Shown here piece after piece: positions 54,840 to 64,000 of a DNA stretch of 64,000 nt. The DNA comes from Prorocentrum cordatum. Lineage: Eukaryota; Sar; Dinophyceae; Prorocentrales; Prorocentraceae. Under the pieces are notes generated by a model, which was given only the letters and a program-made list of their open reading frames with translations, was not told the DNA's origin and ran no database searches. Location of the stretch: positions 117,501-181,500 of the forward strand of contig CAUYUJ010017810.1 of the NCBI GenBank assembly GCA_963575745.1. The letters run 5' to 3'. Every line of letters begins with the position of its first letter. Position 1 is the stretch's first letter. The translations under genes and the position numbers were made by a program.

Positions 54840-57800
54840 GCAGCAGCGCCACGCTGTGACGTTCTTCGGGCCGGGCCTGGCTGGCAATGCATACATTCAC
54901 GTATACATACATATTTACATACCTTCATACATACAGTAAAAGAGTGGCATGGCTAGCTCTTGAGTGCATTAGCACTTAAGATCAGGCGCACATGTATTGG
55001 GATGGATTCCCAACACCTCCATGGTTTGGTGCTTGTCTTGAATGGAGCACTGCTTGGGCGAACCTTCCTCCCGCCTCGCTCCTCTTGTCTTCCTGCTCTT
55101 CCTCCTGCTCCTGCCTCTCTTCCTCTTTTTCCTCGCACCTCCCTCTAGCAACTCTTACCGTACCTCTGTCCCCTTCTATTCTGGCTCTTCAATCGTTTTA
55201 GCCGTGCGCGATTATGTCATTGAGGCCGAACCCGTGGCCTTTTGCTGACGGTACTCCGCGACCTCGAAAAATTCGGCGCTGCATCCGTGCACGACGTGGA
55301 GCCCGGTTTAATTTTTCATCCGTGTCCATGATCGGACCAGGCCTTGTGTTCGATCGGGATGTGTGCCCCAACCTTTCTGTGATGGGTTCTCGTTTTGAAT
55401 TGTGCTTTGCGGTCGCGACCACAAGGGGGACGTGCTGGGTCGGGGAACAACCTTCTGAAACGATGCTGTGTTGTGCGCCGAGTGGAACACGTGCACCGCC
55501 CCAGCACCCGTTATTTGCTTACGTTGCCCGCCGAGTTGAACACGTCCACCGCGCGGGGAATATTTTTCCTACAGCGTTTACTGTGTTCCGCCAAAGGGGT
55601 GTGGAAAGGAGAGGGGATGGGTGGGCTTGCTAAGAGCTGGATGCAGGGTTTACGGTCATTGGGCTTCATATCATGGCATCCGCAGGGGACACAGATGGGG
55701 GGGGCACCTTCAGCTCATCTCACAAACATGATGCATGACGCCACTCCCCCTCTGCGTCCTTGCTAATCGCTGCGCCAAGACTCACAGCCGCGGCCTGTTG
55801 GATCGGTCAGAGCCGATATGTTAGTGCCGTCTGCAGGACGTATACGCACGACGATCGATCAGCAGAAGCGCTACTTTTCCTCATCCTCTTCCTTCATCTG
55901 CCTATGTCTCGCCAGCCTTCTCATCGCTGCAGCAAAGACTTTGGTGGAACGGTTTTCGGCCGACTGTTGCCGCATGGCCTTGGCCAAACCAAAAACAGGC
56001 AAACCGCTCGTTAACGTGTCATACCATACCATACCATTCCACATACATATATACCTATACGACCACCCTGCGGGTGATAAGGAGGTTGTGGGGGGGTGGG
56101 GGGAGGGGGGTGGCTCATGACGACAACTGTGATGAACGTGGTGCTGATGGGCGATGATGGTGTGGATGACGTGGCGTTTTTTGTTTGTTCCTTCGCTTGG
56201 GCGACTTGTGTCGTTCGGTTTGCCGCTGCGCGACGCGGCACTCAGCCCACGACGTCCCAGTCGACGATGGGTGCACCGACGGGCAACCGACGGGACAACG
56301 TGGGCTACCAGCGGGCAACCGACGGGCAACCGACGGGACAACGTGGGCTACCGCTTGGCAAGGCCGGGGGGGGGGGAAACATTTGTGTTGGCGGACCCCT
56401 GGCGACAGCAGAGTGAATTCCTCTCGCTGGCCCACGCAGCTTCGCCTCGCCCGCACGCACGGCACGAGCACGAACTCGAAACTCGATTTCCCGGTGGGGG
56501 GACTCCGTTACATTGCGATCTCACCCCCCAGCCTCCCATATATATATATATGATATCAGCAGTTGGAGGAGGAAAAAAGGCCACCAGTGGATGTATCGGA
56601 GAGCGTCGCTGCCATGCAGACCACAAGTGCTTTCCAGCCATATGGCCTGTGATTAGGGCAACACGTCGACTTGTTTGCTGGGCCAGAGCCTCGCGGTGGA
56701 GCCTTGGCGAGAGCGACGGTGCTGTGGAGGCCATCAACGCAGTAGGTGCATGGACGCAGTTCCGCAACAAATCCATACATCCGACCGACCTTCCGTGTTG
56801 GCGGGCATCGATCGACGGGGTGGTGGGGTGTGATTCGCGGAGCCGCGGTGAGATGAATGGGAGGAGTCGGAATCAGCAGTATTTCCCAACCACATATAAG
56901 CAACATAAAAAAACAGGGGTGCAAGGAACCCCGGCAGTTCGAGCCAGACAGCGACCCTGTTCCGACCCCGCCAGTCTCGGGCTGCACTTGAAAGAAATTG
57001 TAGGGATTTCTCACCTACCCTTTTTTCCCTACCGTGGCTCTGCTTAGAAGGATTCTTATTCTCTTGGGTTAAAGGGCTGGGCAGTGGGAACCGGCCCAGG
57101 CGGTTCCCCCAGTATCCGCCCCGCGGTTCCTCCAGTTACGTCCCCTTAGCTTAGCTTAGCTTATTTCATCTTAGTTTAGCTTATGTCATCATAGCTTAGC
57201 TCAGCTTCATCTTAGCTCAGGTTTATATTCGTTGAGCTTACCTTCATCTTAGCTTCGCTGAGCTTTAGCATAGCAGAGCACAGCATAGCATAGCATAGCG
57301 TAGCATCTCATAGCGCAACATAGCATACCAAAGCGTAGCCCAGCATAACATAGCATAGCGCAGCATAGCATAGCATAGCATAGCATAGCATAGCATAACG
57401 CAGCACAACACAGCACAACATAGCACAGCGCAGCATATCATAGCATAGCATAGCATAGCATAGCATAGCATAGCAGAGCAGAGCATAACATAGCATGGCA
57501 TTTCATAGCATAGCATAGCAACTAATGCTGCTTTCCTAGGGGCTCCAACTTCTAGGTAGGGTCGCACTGGGGTAATTATTCAAGCACATTTTACATCCCA
57601 CGAAGCGTCCTCCTCCCCCGGCATTCTCTCCAAGCTGGCGACGGAGGCCTTTCTTAGGAAATTCTAGTAATTTTCAATGATGCCGATGGGATTCGTTTAC
57701 GCTGGATTTCCCACCACTTCTTCAGAAAGTCCCAGCTGGTCCCCGAAATCGTCCCTTACGCCTCAAAGACGGCCCCAGGAGCCCCCCAGAGCCCCAAAGA

Positions 57801-58250
57801 GAGACCAAAAGAGGCGCGTGAGCGCCCCATGAGCCCTGAGAGAGCCGCGAAAACCTCCAGTAATCCGAGTCCACAGGCAGAAGGGAGGAGGGGGAGACAT
57901 GAGTCGAAGAGAGAAGGGCAGAGGAAGGATGGGCGAGGATGCGCGGAAGATGGAGGGGGGAGGATGGGAGAAGGAGGACGAAGAAGCGGAAAGTAGGGGA
58001 GGTGATGGATGGGCCAGGATGTGGGCCAGAGGAATGAGGGATTGAGAGGTTGGAGGAGTAAGGAGGGAAGATGAGGAGCAGGAGGAGGAGGAGGCCAGAG
58101 GGAGGGGCTTGTGGTGAGGCTGCCCTCCCTGGCCCTCTGAGGGTGTCCTTGTCATTGCTGTCGCAGCATGCATTCTTGCACATGTGCAGCTGTGTTGATG
58201 CCGAGGGATGGGGCGTGCTAGAACCTCAGCAAGCGAGAAACACGCGTGGT
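54840..58250. other. Intergenic stretch with local repeats
   Basis: No gene was recognised. It has a duplicated GCCGAGT.GAACACGT.CACCGC block (about 55478 and 55528), a 44-bp GGGCAACCGACGGGACAACG-type tandem (about 56275-56360), TTAGC and CATAG pentamers (about 57145-57530), and CCCCAAGA-type sequence at 57755-57850. Confidence 0.5.
57255..57525 (+). repeat. CATAG pentanucleotide array
   Basis: Mostly CATAG units with CGTAG, CACAG and CACAA variants; AGCTTAGCTTAGC-type units precede it from about 57145. Confidence 0.8.
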
Positions 58251-58319
58251 TTCTCGTACATACATATACATACATATATATCTATATATATAAATACATA
58301 CACATCAATATTTGTGTAC

Positions 58320-58516
58320 ATACACATGTAGATGTATGTATGCATGTATGTATGTATGTATGTAAGTATGTATGTATGTATGTATGTACGTATGTATGTA
58401 CGTATGCATGTATGTATGTATGTATGCATGTATGTATGTATGTATGTATGTATGTATGTATATGTAGGTATGTATATATGAATGTATGTATGTAGGTATG
58501 TATGTATGCATGTATG

Positions 58517-58550
<34 letters not shown>

Positions 58551-58780
58551 TGTATGTATGTATGTATGTATATATGTATGCATGCATGCATGCATGTATG
58601 TATGTATGTATGTATGTATGTATGTGTGTATGTGTGTATGTATGTTTGCATGTATGTACGTAAGTATACATGTCTGTCTGTCTGTCTGTCTGTCTGCCTG
58701 CCTGCCTGTCTGTCTGTCTGTATGTATGTATGTATGTATGTATGTATGTATGTATGTATGTATGTATGTATGTATAAATT
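58320..58780 (+). repeat. TATG tetranucleotide array beside the tyrosine-recombinase element
   Basis: About 460 bp of TATG with a CTGT block at about 58670-58715. It ends 30 bp before the first ORF of the following retroelement. Cys/Met/Tyr/Val frames here are artefacts. Confidence 0.85.
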
Positions 58781-58811
58781 AGCTTTCCAAACAGTGTTGC
58801 ACAACTGCAGG

Positions 58812-59723
58812 ATGGCCGCTGCGCGGCGAAGCACGAGCACGTCCGTGCCGTCGCCGTGCTCGGCTCAAGCTCTTTTTGGCGGCAGAAGCCCGCCCATGAC
58901 ATCTATCTCACAGGTCGTCGGCTTCAGCTGGGCTACGACCCTCGTGGATCGCGCCTTCCCTTCGATCGCTGCGTTGGCATCCAGTGCAGAGACCTGCTAC
59001 TTGCTGGAGGGGCTCGGGGGAGTCAGGACCCTGGGTCTCAGCGTGTTCGGCCTCGGGGGCGTGCTGGGGTGGCTGGTCGGCACCTGTGGGACCTATGTCC
59101 TCTTGGGTGCGCGCCAGAGCCCGCATCGCCGTCCAATGGAGAGCCGGCGAGTCCCTGCAGATTCGATACGTGCTGACGGACTGCGACGGAGCCGAGTACG
59201 AAAACATCTGCGGGGAACCACCACCAGCTCTGGCAGCAGCGGAGGGGAGATTGAAGTACTGCCTGACGCCCGACGGCAACGTGTACCCCCACGCTCTGAA
59301 GTGTTCTCCTCTTCATTCTCTGACGGCCTTCGACGAGACGGGCCAGGAGCTGGTCGTATGTCGGGAAGGTCAACTACGCGACGGAGTTCGACGGATGCCC
59401 TCCCTCTACGGCTCGGACTGGTTCCCGAGCATCCGCGAGTACCAAGACGCGATGGAGTTTTGCGTCGGCCCCCCGGGTCCGAGCAGGCGCCTCGTCGGGA
59501 AGAGGCTCTTGGTGACTCGGCGGCTGGACCGACAGCGCGTAGGGGGGTTTCTCAGGGCTCGGGACAGCTCCCCGACCCAGGTGCCAACGTGTGGATGTGC
59601 ATCGAGGCGCCCTCACCAGGAGGCAAAGGCATGCCCCTCACTAGCGAGCAGGCCGACGAGTGGGTCGCCATGGGCAAGGTCGTGATGTTCAAGCGGGGCT
59701 CGGAGGTGCTCGTAGACAAGTAG
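58812..59723 (+). pseudogene. YR-element gag-like ORF, N-terminal part
   Basis: The ATG at 58812 opens MAAARRSTSTSVPSPC and a hydrophobic segment (about residues 45-100). The protein-like frame then moves to another frame (TDCDGAEYENICGE ... TPDGNVYPHAL, about 59165-59300) and returns by about 59580 (GANVWMCIEAPSPGGKGMPL), ending DK-TAG at 59721-59723. At least two frameshifts. The next ORF continues in the same frame after the TAG. Confidence 0.6.
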
Positions 59724-60470
59724 GTGCCAGCCGGCGAGGCCGCCGAGGAACCCGACGCGCGCACACTCTCTGTGGTCCTTCGCCACGAAGGGGAGCGTCG
59801 TCGGGACATCGCCGCCGCCGTGCGCGGCATGACTGAGACTACGTGGGCCTTCTGGCCCCTGCGTGGGCACCGGACAGTGCTCTGGTACTTGCGCTTCATC
59901 TTGCAGCAGGACCACTCGCCCAAGGCGAGACATACCCGCTGGAAGCACGAGTGTAACCTGTCAATCACCGACGACGGCGTCTCGGACCACGAGCTGTGCA
60001 TGAGGCTCTTCGAGATAGGGTCCTCTTACGACCAACTCAATTTACCAGAGTTGGCTATCATGGAGTATGTGGCGCGTCGCGCCCAGATGGCTGAGTGGCG
60101 TTACCGAGACCGAATCCTTGGTCGGGGCGACGGCGACGAACTACTCGAATATGAATTTCTATACCTCGGCACCGCCGAGACCCGCGGCCTCTTGATGGTG
60201 TGTCCACTTATCCAGGATCACGTGTCAGAACAGTTGCACAAGGAGATGATGACGACCAAGGAGCGGCGCAAGCTGCGGGGGGAGAGAGCCTTGACAGGGG
60301 GCTCTGGCGGTACCGCGGGCAGTGCCGACGGGCGTTCCTTGCAGCAGAAGGTGAGCAACCAGTCGGCCAAGATCAAGCGGCTGATGGGTAAGTTGAAGGC
60401 GGCTGGAGTGGCCGATGGCGGAGGACAAGATGGCGGCTCCGGTCCGAAGGGCCGGGGCAGGGGAAAATGA
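59724..60470 (+). CDS. YR-element gag-like ORF, C-terminal part
   Basis: 248 codons in frame with the preceding piece, separated only by TAG. Recognisable segments are WAFWPLRGHRTVLWYLRFI, RHTRWKHECNL, DHELCMRLFEIGSSYDQLNL and EYVARRAQM, then a charged tail with a predicted coiled coil (KVSNQSAKIKRLMGKL) and a GRGRGK end. I know this type as an ORF that accompanies RT in dinoflagellate genomes; a gag role is inferred from position only. Its TGA overlaps the next ATG as ATGA (60467-60470). Confidence 0.6.
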   Translation: MPAGEAAEEPDARTLSVVLRHEGERRRDIAAAVRGMTETTWAFWPLRGHRTVLWYLRFILQQDHSPKARHTRWKHECNLSITDDGVSDHELCMRLFEIGSSYDQLNLPELAIMEYVARRAQMAEWRYRDRILGRGDGDELLEYEFLYLGTAETRGLLMVCPLIQDHVSEQLHKEMMTTKERRKLRGERALTGGSGGTAGSADGRSLQQKVSNQSAKIKRLMGKLKAAGVADGGGQDGGSGPKGRGRGK

Positions 60471-62197
60471 CGGCCCTCGGCCCCGCGCCTCGTGAGCTGC
60501 TTCCAGCCGCTGCTCGCAGCTTGCCTCTGAGACCTGAGTCGACTGGCTGTTGCAGGTCGGTGCGGTCTCGTCGGCGACAGGCCGCGGCGGTGTACGGCTG
60601 AACGTCCGAGGCGCTGCGTGCTCTGAATTCGCTCTACTCTGGGCCCGAGTTCGAGGCCCCGGAGGGGCAGTCGGCAGCTCAGGCTGCAGGCGTTCAACAC
60701 CTTCGAGATTCTATAGTTTCGGCTGGACCTCCACCGTTCAGCGCGGCGGCAGCCCATCGCGAGCTGTGCCGAAATTTGCCCGGCTACTCAGAGTCGGAGC
60801 CAGTGGCCCGCTACCAGAAGGAGAAGTTCTCCTTGCCCTCCTCTGCGCCGTCGTGTGACCTCACCCAGGTGCTGGAGGGGGATGCTCGCCATTATTGGGT
60901 AGATTGGGAGAGTCGGATCTTGCGTCAGGACCCGTCGGGCATTGCACCAGTTAGACCTTACGTTGACGAGACGTTGCGGGGTGATCCTAGTCAGTATGCT
61001 GAATTCATTATCCTCTTGCTTGAGAAGGGCTTGGTGAACTTGACCACGCCTGCTTCCGCCACTGTTGGACTCATCTTTGTGCGCAGAGCTAATGGAGATT
61101 GCCGTATCATCTTTGACACGAGACAGGTTAATCAATACTTCGAGACCCCCGAGTACGTTCAGCTTCCGACCGGGTCCGCTTGGGCTCGTACGTCCATGGG
61201 CGACGACAGAGATCTGCGCGTATGCCAGATGGACGTGGAGAGTGCCTTCTACAGGATCCTGGCCCCACGGGGGTTAGAGGAGTGGTTCCGTCTTCCTCGA
61301 GTGGATCTCCGAGAGGTCCGACGCCTGCGCCCAGAGCTGGTGCCGAGCGAGCTCAAGGGGGCGTATGCCACTCCGCAGCTGCTGGTCCTCGCCATGGGCT
61401 TCTCGTGGTCGCTGTACTTCTGCCAGGAGGCGGTGGAGGCCCGCGTTCGGGCCGCTGGCGTCCCCCGGCGTGACTTCGTGCGGGGCCGCCGCGGGGGCCC
61501 GGAGCTGGAGAGCGGGCCCAAGGCGGCGGTGTACGTCGACGGCGTGGCCGTCGTCAGCCAGGATCGGCGCGCCGCCGTGGGCCCGGGCAAGAAGGTGCTG
61601 GTCTTCCTCGAGGAGGGCGGGCTCCGTTGCAAGGGGCTCGAGGAGCCCGCGAGCGAGGTCAAGTTCACAGGCCTCGTCTTCGACCAGAAGGCCGGGGCCG
61701 TCCGCGTGTCCCGCGAGCGCATGTGGCGCGTCAGGCTTGCTTTCCTCCACGTCTGCGACCGGGGGTGGGCCAGCGGTGACGAGCTGATGGTCCTCGTGGG
61801 GCGCTTCGCGTGGGCCGCGCTCCTTCGGAGGCCCCTCGTGTCCATCCTGTCCTCGGTGCATGAGTTCTCTGAGTGGGCCGGGCCGCGCCGTCGGCGCCTC
61901 TGGCCCCAAGTGGAGGAAGAATTGAGGATGGGTGCCGCTCTGATCGTGTTCGCTCAAATCCAGTGTCGTCGTCTCATCGATCCTGAAGTCCTTGCCACCG
62001 ACGCCTCTACCGGAGGAGCTACTGGGAGCGGGGGATTCGGAGTCGTGTTTAGTAGATGGGAAGCCGTCGATGTTGTCTCAGCCACTCGTGTTTCGGAGTC
62101 CTGGAGATTTTCTGTCGATGAAGCCATCTGCCCGCCAGCATGCCCTTGGGGCGGTCGGGGACTCCGTTTCGTCAAAGACCGCTTTCGACAAGGCTGA
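60467..62197 (+). CDS. YR-element RT and start of RNase H (one in-frame TGA)
   Basis: The ATG at 60467 overlaps the previous stop. The frame is broken once by TGA at 60599-60601 and is then open to 62197. RT segments are VGLIFVRRANGDCRIIFDTR (about 61060-61120), motif A CQMDVESAFYRI (Asp codon 61231-61233), LAMGFSWSLYFCQEAVE (about 61393) and motif C YVDGVAVVS (61532), where YVDG replaces YxDD. RNase H begins with LATDASTGG (Asp codon 62000-62002). At about 62120 the natural frame shifts by one, so the last 25 residues here are out of frame. Confidence 0.8.
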
Positions 62198-62990
62198 ACG
62201 CCGACGCCGCCGAGGTACTACGTCGTTTATTCAGTTGACCGAGGTGCATGTTGGGGTGGAGGAGGATTGGAAGCTGTTGGTCAAGGGTAGGTTCTGGGGC
62301 TCCGAGCACATCGGTCGACTCGAGGGACGGGGGCTACTTGTTGGAGTTCGTCATCGAGCTAGGGCGTTGAGGTCTCGGGGGTCCAGGATTTTGGTGCTAG
62401 TCGACAACCTCCCAGTCGTCTTGGCCTCGGGGAGGGGGCGCGCCGCGTCCCAGTCCATGAACCGCACGTGCCGCCAGCTGTGCGCCCTTAGTATCATGGG
62501 GGACCTCGACATCGTCGTTCGCTGGATACCCTCGGAGTTGAACCCCGCCGGTCGGCCGTCTCGAATGCCGGGTCAGGTTGTCCAGGATCCCCGACTCGAT
62601 CGGCGACATGCTGCGTTTCGACTCCCAGGCGCCCCTGGTGATGCCGGGGCTGTTCCAGGACGTGCATCAGTTCCTCCTGGCCTGTATGCTGACGTAGCCA
62701 AGGCTCGGCTCAAGGGCGCGATCGAGGATCTTGCTCTCGGCACTTCGGGCTGCTCGAGTCATGGAGGTCAGGAGCGGGCGGCTGGTCTGGCCGACCTCGA
62801 GAGGGGCTTCCAGGGCTTCCACCCCGGTGAACGGGGAAGTGACGAGGGGCCGCCTGATGAGGCCTCGTGTTCCTCGAGCAGCTCAGCTACGGGGGACGAG
62901 CTCGACGGCTTGGACGACGACCCCATCGCTCGGGGTGATGGCCTCGGCCTCCACGACGTCCCGTCGGCCGCCTCCTCAGACGGGCCGCTC
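62121..62990 (+). pseudogene. YR-element RNase H continuation in shifted frame
   Basis: Read in the next frame from about 62121: KPSARQHALGAVG, then LTEVHVGVEEDWKLLVKGRF, RILVLVDNLPVVLASGRGRA (RNase H Asp at 62403-62405) and RWIPSELNPAGRPSR (about 62519-62560), where Gly replaces the usual last Asp of NPAD. An acidic linker rich in Asp, Ser and Gly follows. Confidence 0.7.
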
Positions 62991-62991
62991 T

Positions 62992-64000
62992 ATGAGTCTT
63001 CGAGTGGCCCAGCGAGGGGTGGCCAGGCGTGCTGCGAGCGCGCCTCTCGGCGACCTGGAGCCGAGCAACCTCGCCTTCCTGCAGGCCCACCGCGTCAGGA
63101 AGGGGACCGCCCGTTACCTGACGAAGGAGTGGGAGGAGTTTCAGCAGTGGTGCTTGGAGCGGAGGCAGCCCGTCGAGCTGGGCGACCCGCTGGATCGGGC
63201 CGCGGCCCAGTACGTGGACTGGCTCTACTTCGCGGGCTACAACCACGAGCGCGGCGACAAGTTGTTGGCGTCCATCGGTTGGCACGACCCCCAGGCTGTT
63301 CGGCACGGGCCAAGAGATCCTGTCCGACTTCGGGTGGCCTTGAAGGGGTTCCGCCGGCTGGCCCGAGGGTGCTCTCGCACCCCCATGCCGGAGCCACTGC
63401 TGTTTGCGATCATCGGCGTCAGTCTCCACTTTGCCCCGCTGGAGTTCAGCGTCGCTCTCGCGATAGCGTGGGGCGGGGCGCTGCGGTTCCTGGTCGGTCT
63501 GATGAGCATGACCGGTCGCAGTCTCGTGCCGCCTGCGAGCGGGAGCCCCAACAGGTGCTGGGGGCTCCTCCTGTATCCAGAGGAGGGGATGGGCCGCAGC
63601 AATGTGGGCGGCCACGACGAGGGCATGCTCCTGGACTCCGCGGCCGCGCTGTCCATCGGCGGGGTGCTGCGGAGGCTCAAGGCCCAGACTGCGGACGACA
63701 GCAAAGTGTGGGGCTTCTCGGCGCACCAGTTTCGACAGTGGTTCAAGGCCGCAGCCGAGGCCATCGGGTGGCCGCGGCTCCATCCGTATCAGATCCGCCA
63801 CGGGTCAGCAAGTCGCGACATCTTCCACAGACGGCGGACGTGGCCAGAAGTCCAAGAGCGGCTTCGCCACGCCGCCGTCGCCAGCACAGCCCGCTATCAG
63901 AAGCACACTCGCTACCTGGCCGAGCTGGGGAAGGCGTCGCGAGAGCTCGGGGACTTCGCGAGCGACGTGGAGGCCCACTTCAGCGAGCTCGTGACCGGGC
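62992..64000 (+). CDS. Tyrosine recombinase of the YR element (3' end outside window)
   Basis: Open from ATG 62992 to the last base (336 codons, no stop). An N-terminal SAM-like core-binding region has KGTARYLTKEWEEFQQW (about residues 37-53). The catalytic domain has GALRFLVGL with Arg165, HPYQIRHG with Arg269 and His270, RLRHAAVASTARYQKHTRYL with His293 and candidate nucleophile Tyr302. In most tyrosine recombinases the residue three before the second Arg is His or Lys; here it is Tyr266, with a His at 264. The reaction would be insertion of a circular cDNA without target duplication, as known for YR retrotransposons. It is the best-preserved ORF of this element. Confidence 0.88.
   Translation, partial: MSLRVAQRGVARRAASAPLGDLEPSNLAFLQAHRVRKGTARYLTKEWEEFQQWCLERRQPVELGDPLDRAAAQYVDWLYFAGYNHERGDKLLASIGWHDPQAVRHGPRDPVRLRVALKGFRRLARGCSRTPMPEPLLFAIIGVSLHFAPLEFSVALAIAWGGALRFLVGLMSMTGRSLVPPASGSPNRCWGLLLYPEEGMGRSNVGGHDEGMLLDSAAALSIGGVLRRLKAQTADDSKVWGFSAHQFRQWFKAAAEAIGWPRLHPYQIRHGSASRDIFHRRRTWPEVQERLRHAAVASTARYQKHTRYLAELGKASRELGDFASDVEAHFSELVTG

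Larger units (their letters stand above)
58800..64000 (+). mobile_element. Tyrosine-recombinase retroelement (RT + RNase H + YR), partly decayed, runs off the window
   Basis: Plus-strand order: gag-like ORF pieces (58812-60470), RT-RNase H (60467-62990, with breaks) and a tyrosine recombinase (62992 to the edge). RT and RNase H together with a YR in place of a DDE integrase place it with DIRS/Ngaro-like YR retrotransposons. There is one TAG in the gag-like region, one TGA near the pol start and frameshifts near 59110, 59550 and 62120. Terminal repeats could not be examined because the right end is outside the window. Confidence 0.85.

Noticed and set aside
58482-58811. Cys/Tyr/Met/Val-rich N-terminal extension of the YR-element gag-like ORF
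   Set aside because: It is translation of the TATG array; the sequence becomes protein-like only from the ATG at 58812.

Overview
The window is nuclear DNA of a dinoflagellate. The strongest single clue is an exact 22-nt dinoflagellate spliced-leader sequence at 53693-53714, which sits in front of a broken gene rather than in a spliced-leader RNA gene. GC-rich sequence, very dense trinucleotide microsatellites, GA/GC splice donors with AG|G acceptors, and dinoflagellate-type copia and tyrosine-recombinase retroelements agree with this. I cannot name a genus.

From about 2.3 to 46.5 kb the plus strand carries one host gene cut into very small exons: 2346-2413, 4890-4934, 19779-19851, 21442-21568, 22931-22990, 35230-35278, 46197-46240 and an uncertain last exon. 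Spliced together they read as the C-terminal half of an NDP-4-keto-6-deoxyglucose 3,5-epimerase/4-reductase (NRS/ER, the rhamnose-forming half of plant RHM), including the YxxxK catalytic motif. About 0.5 kb of coding sequence is spread over 44 kb. The introns hold microsatellites, minisatellites, dispersed repeats and transposable elements.

Two structurally complete Ty1/copia-type LTR retrotransposons lie in two of these introns, both antisense to the host gene and both inserted in a trinucleotide array. Element 1 (24271-32258) has identical 225-bp LTRs, an ATGAT target duplication and one 2456-codon ORF. Element 2 (35723-45549) has identical 129-bp LTRs, an AGGAG target duplication and three ORFs separated by a frame change and a TGA. 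Both carry an extra methyltransferase-like domain between protease and integrase. Older fragments in the introns are a copia RNase H remnant (18.3-18.9 kb), a non-LTR RT remnant (34.0-34.5 kb) and an unidentified decayed coding region (10.6-11.7 kb).

From 46.6 to 58.8 kb I find no intact gene. There is an inverted second copy of a composite tandem repeat, a 1.5-kb 21-bp minisatellite with heptapeptide coding potential, a DUF616-type pseudogene behind the spliced-leader relic, and simple repeats. From 58.8 kb to the end lies a partly decayed retroelement encoding a gag-like ORF, RT-RNase H and a tyrosine recombinase that is still open at the window edge.
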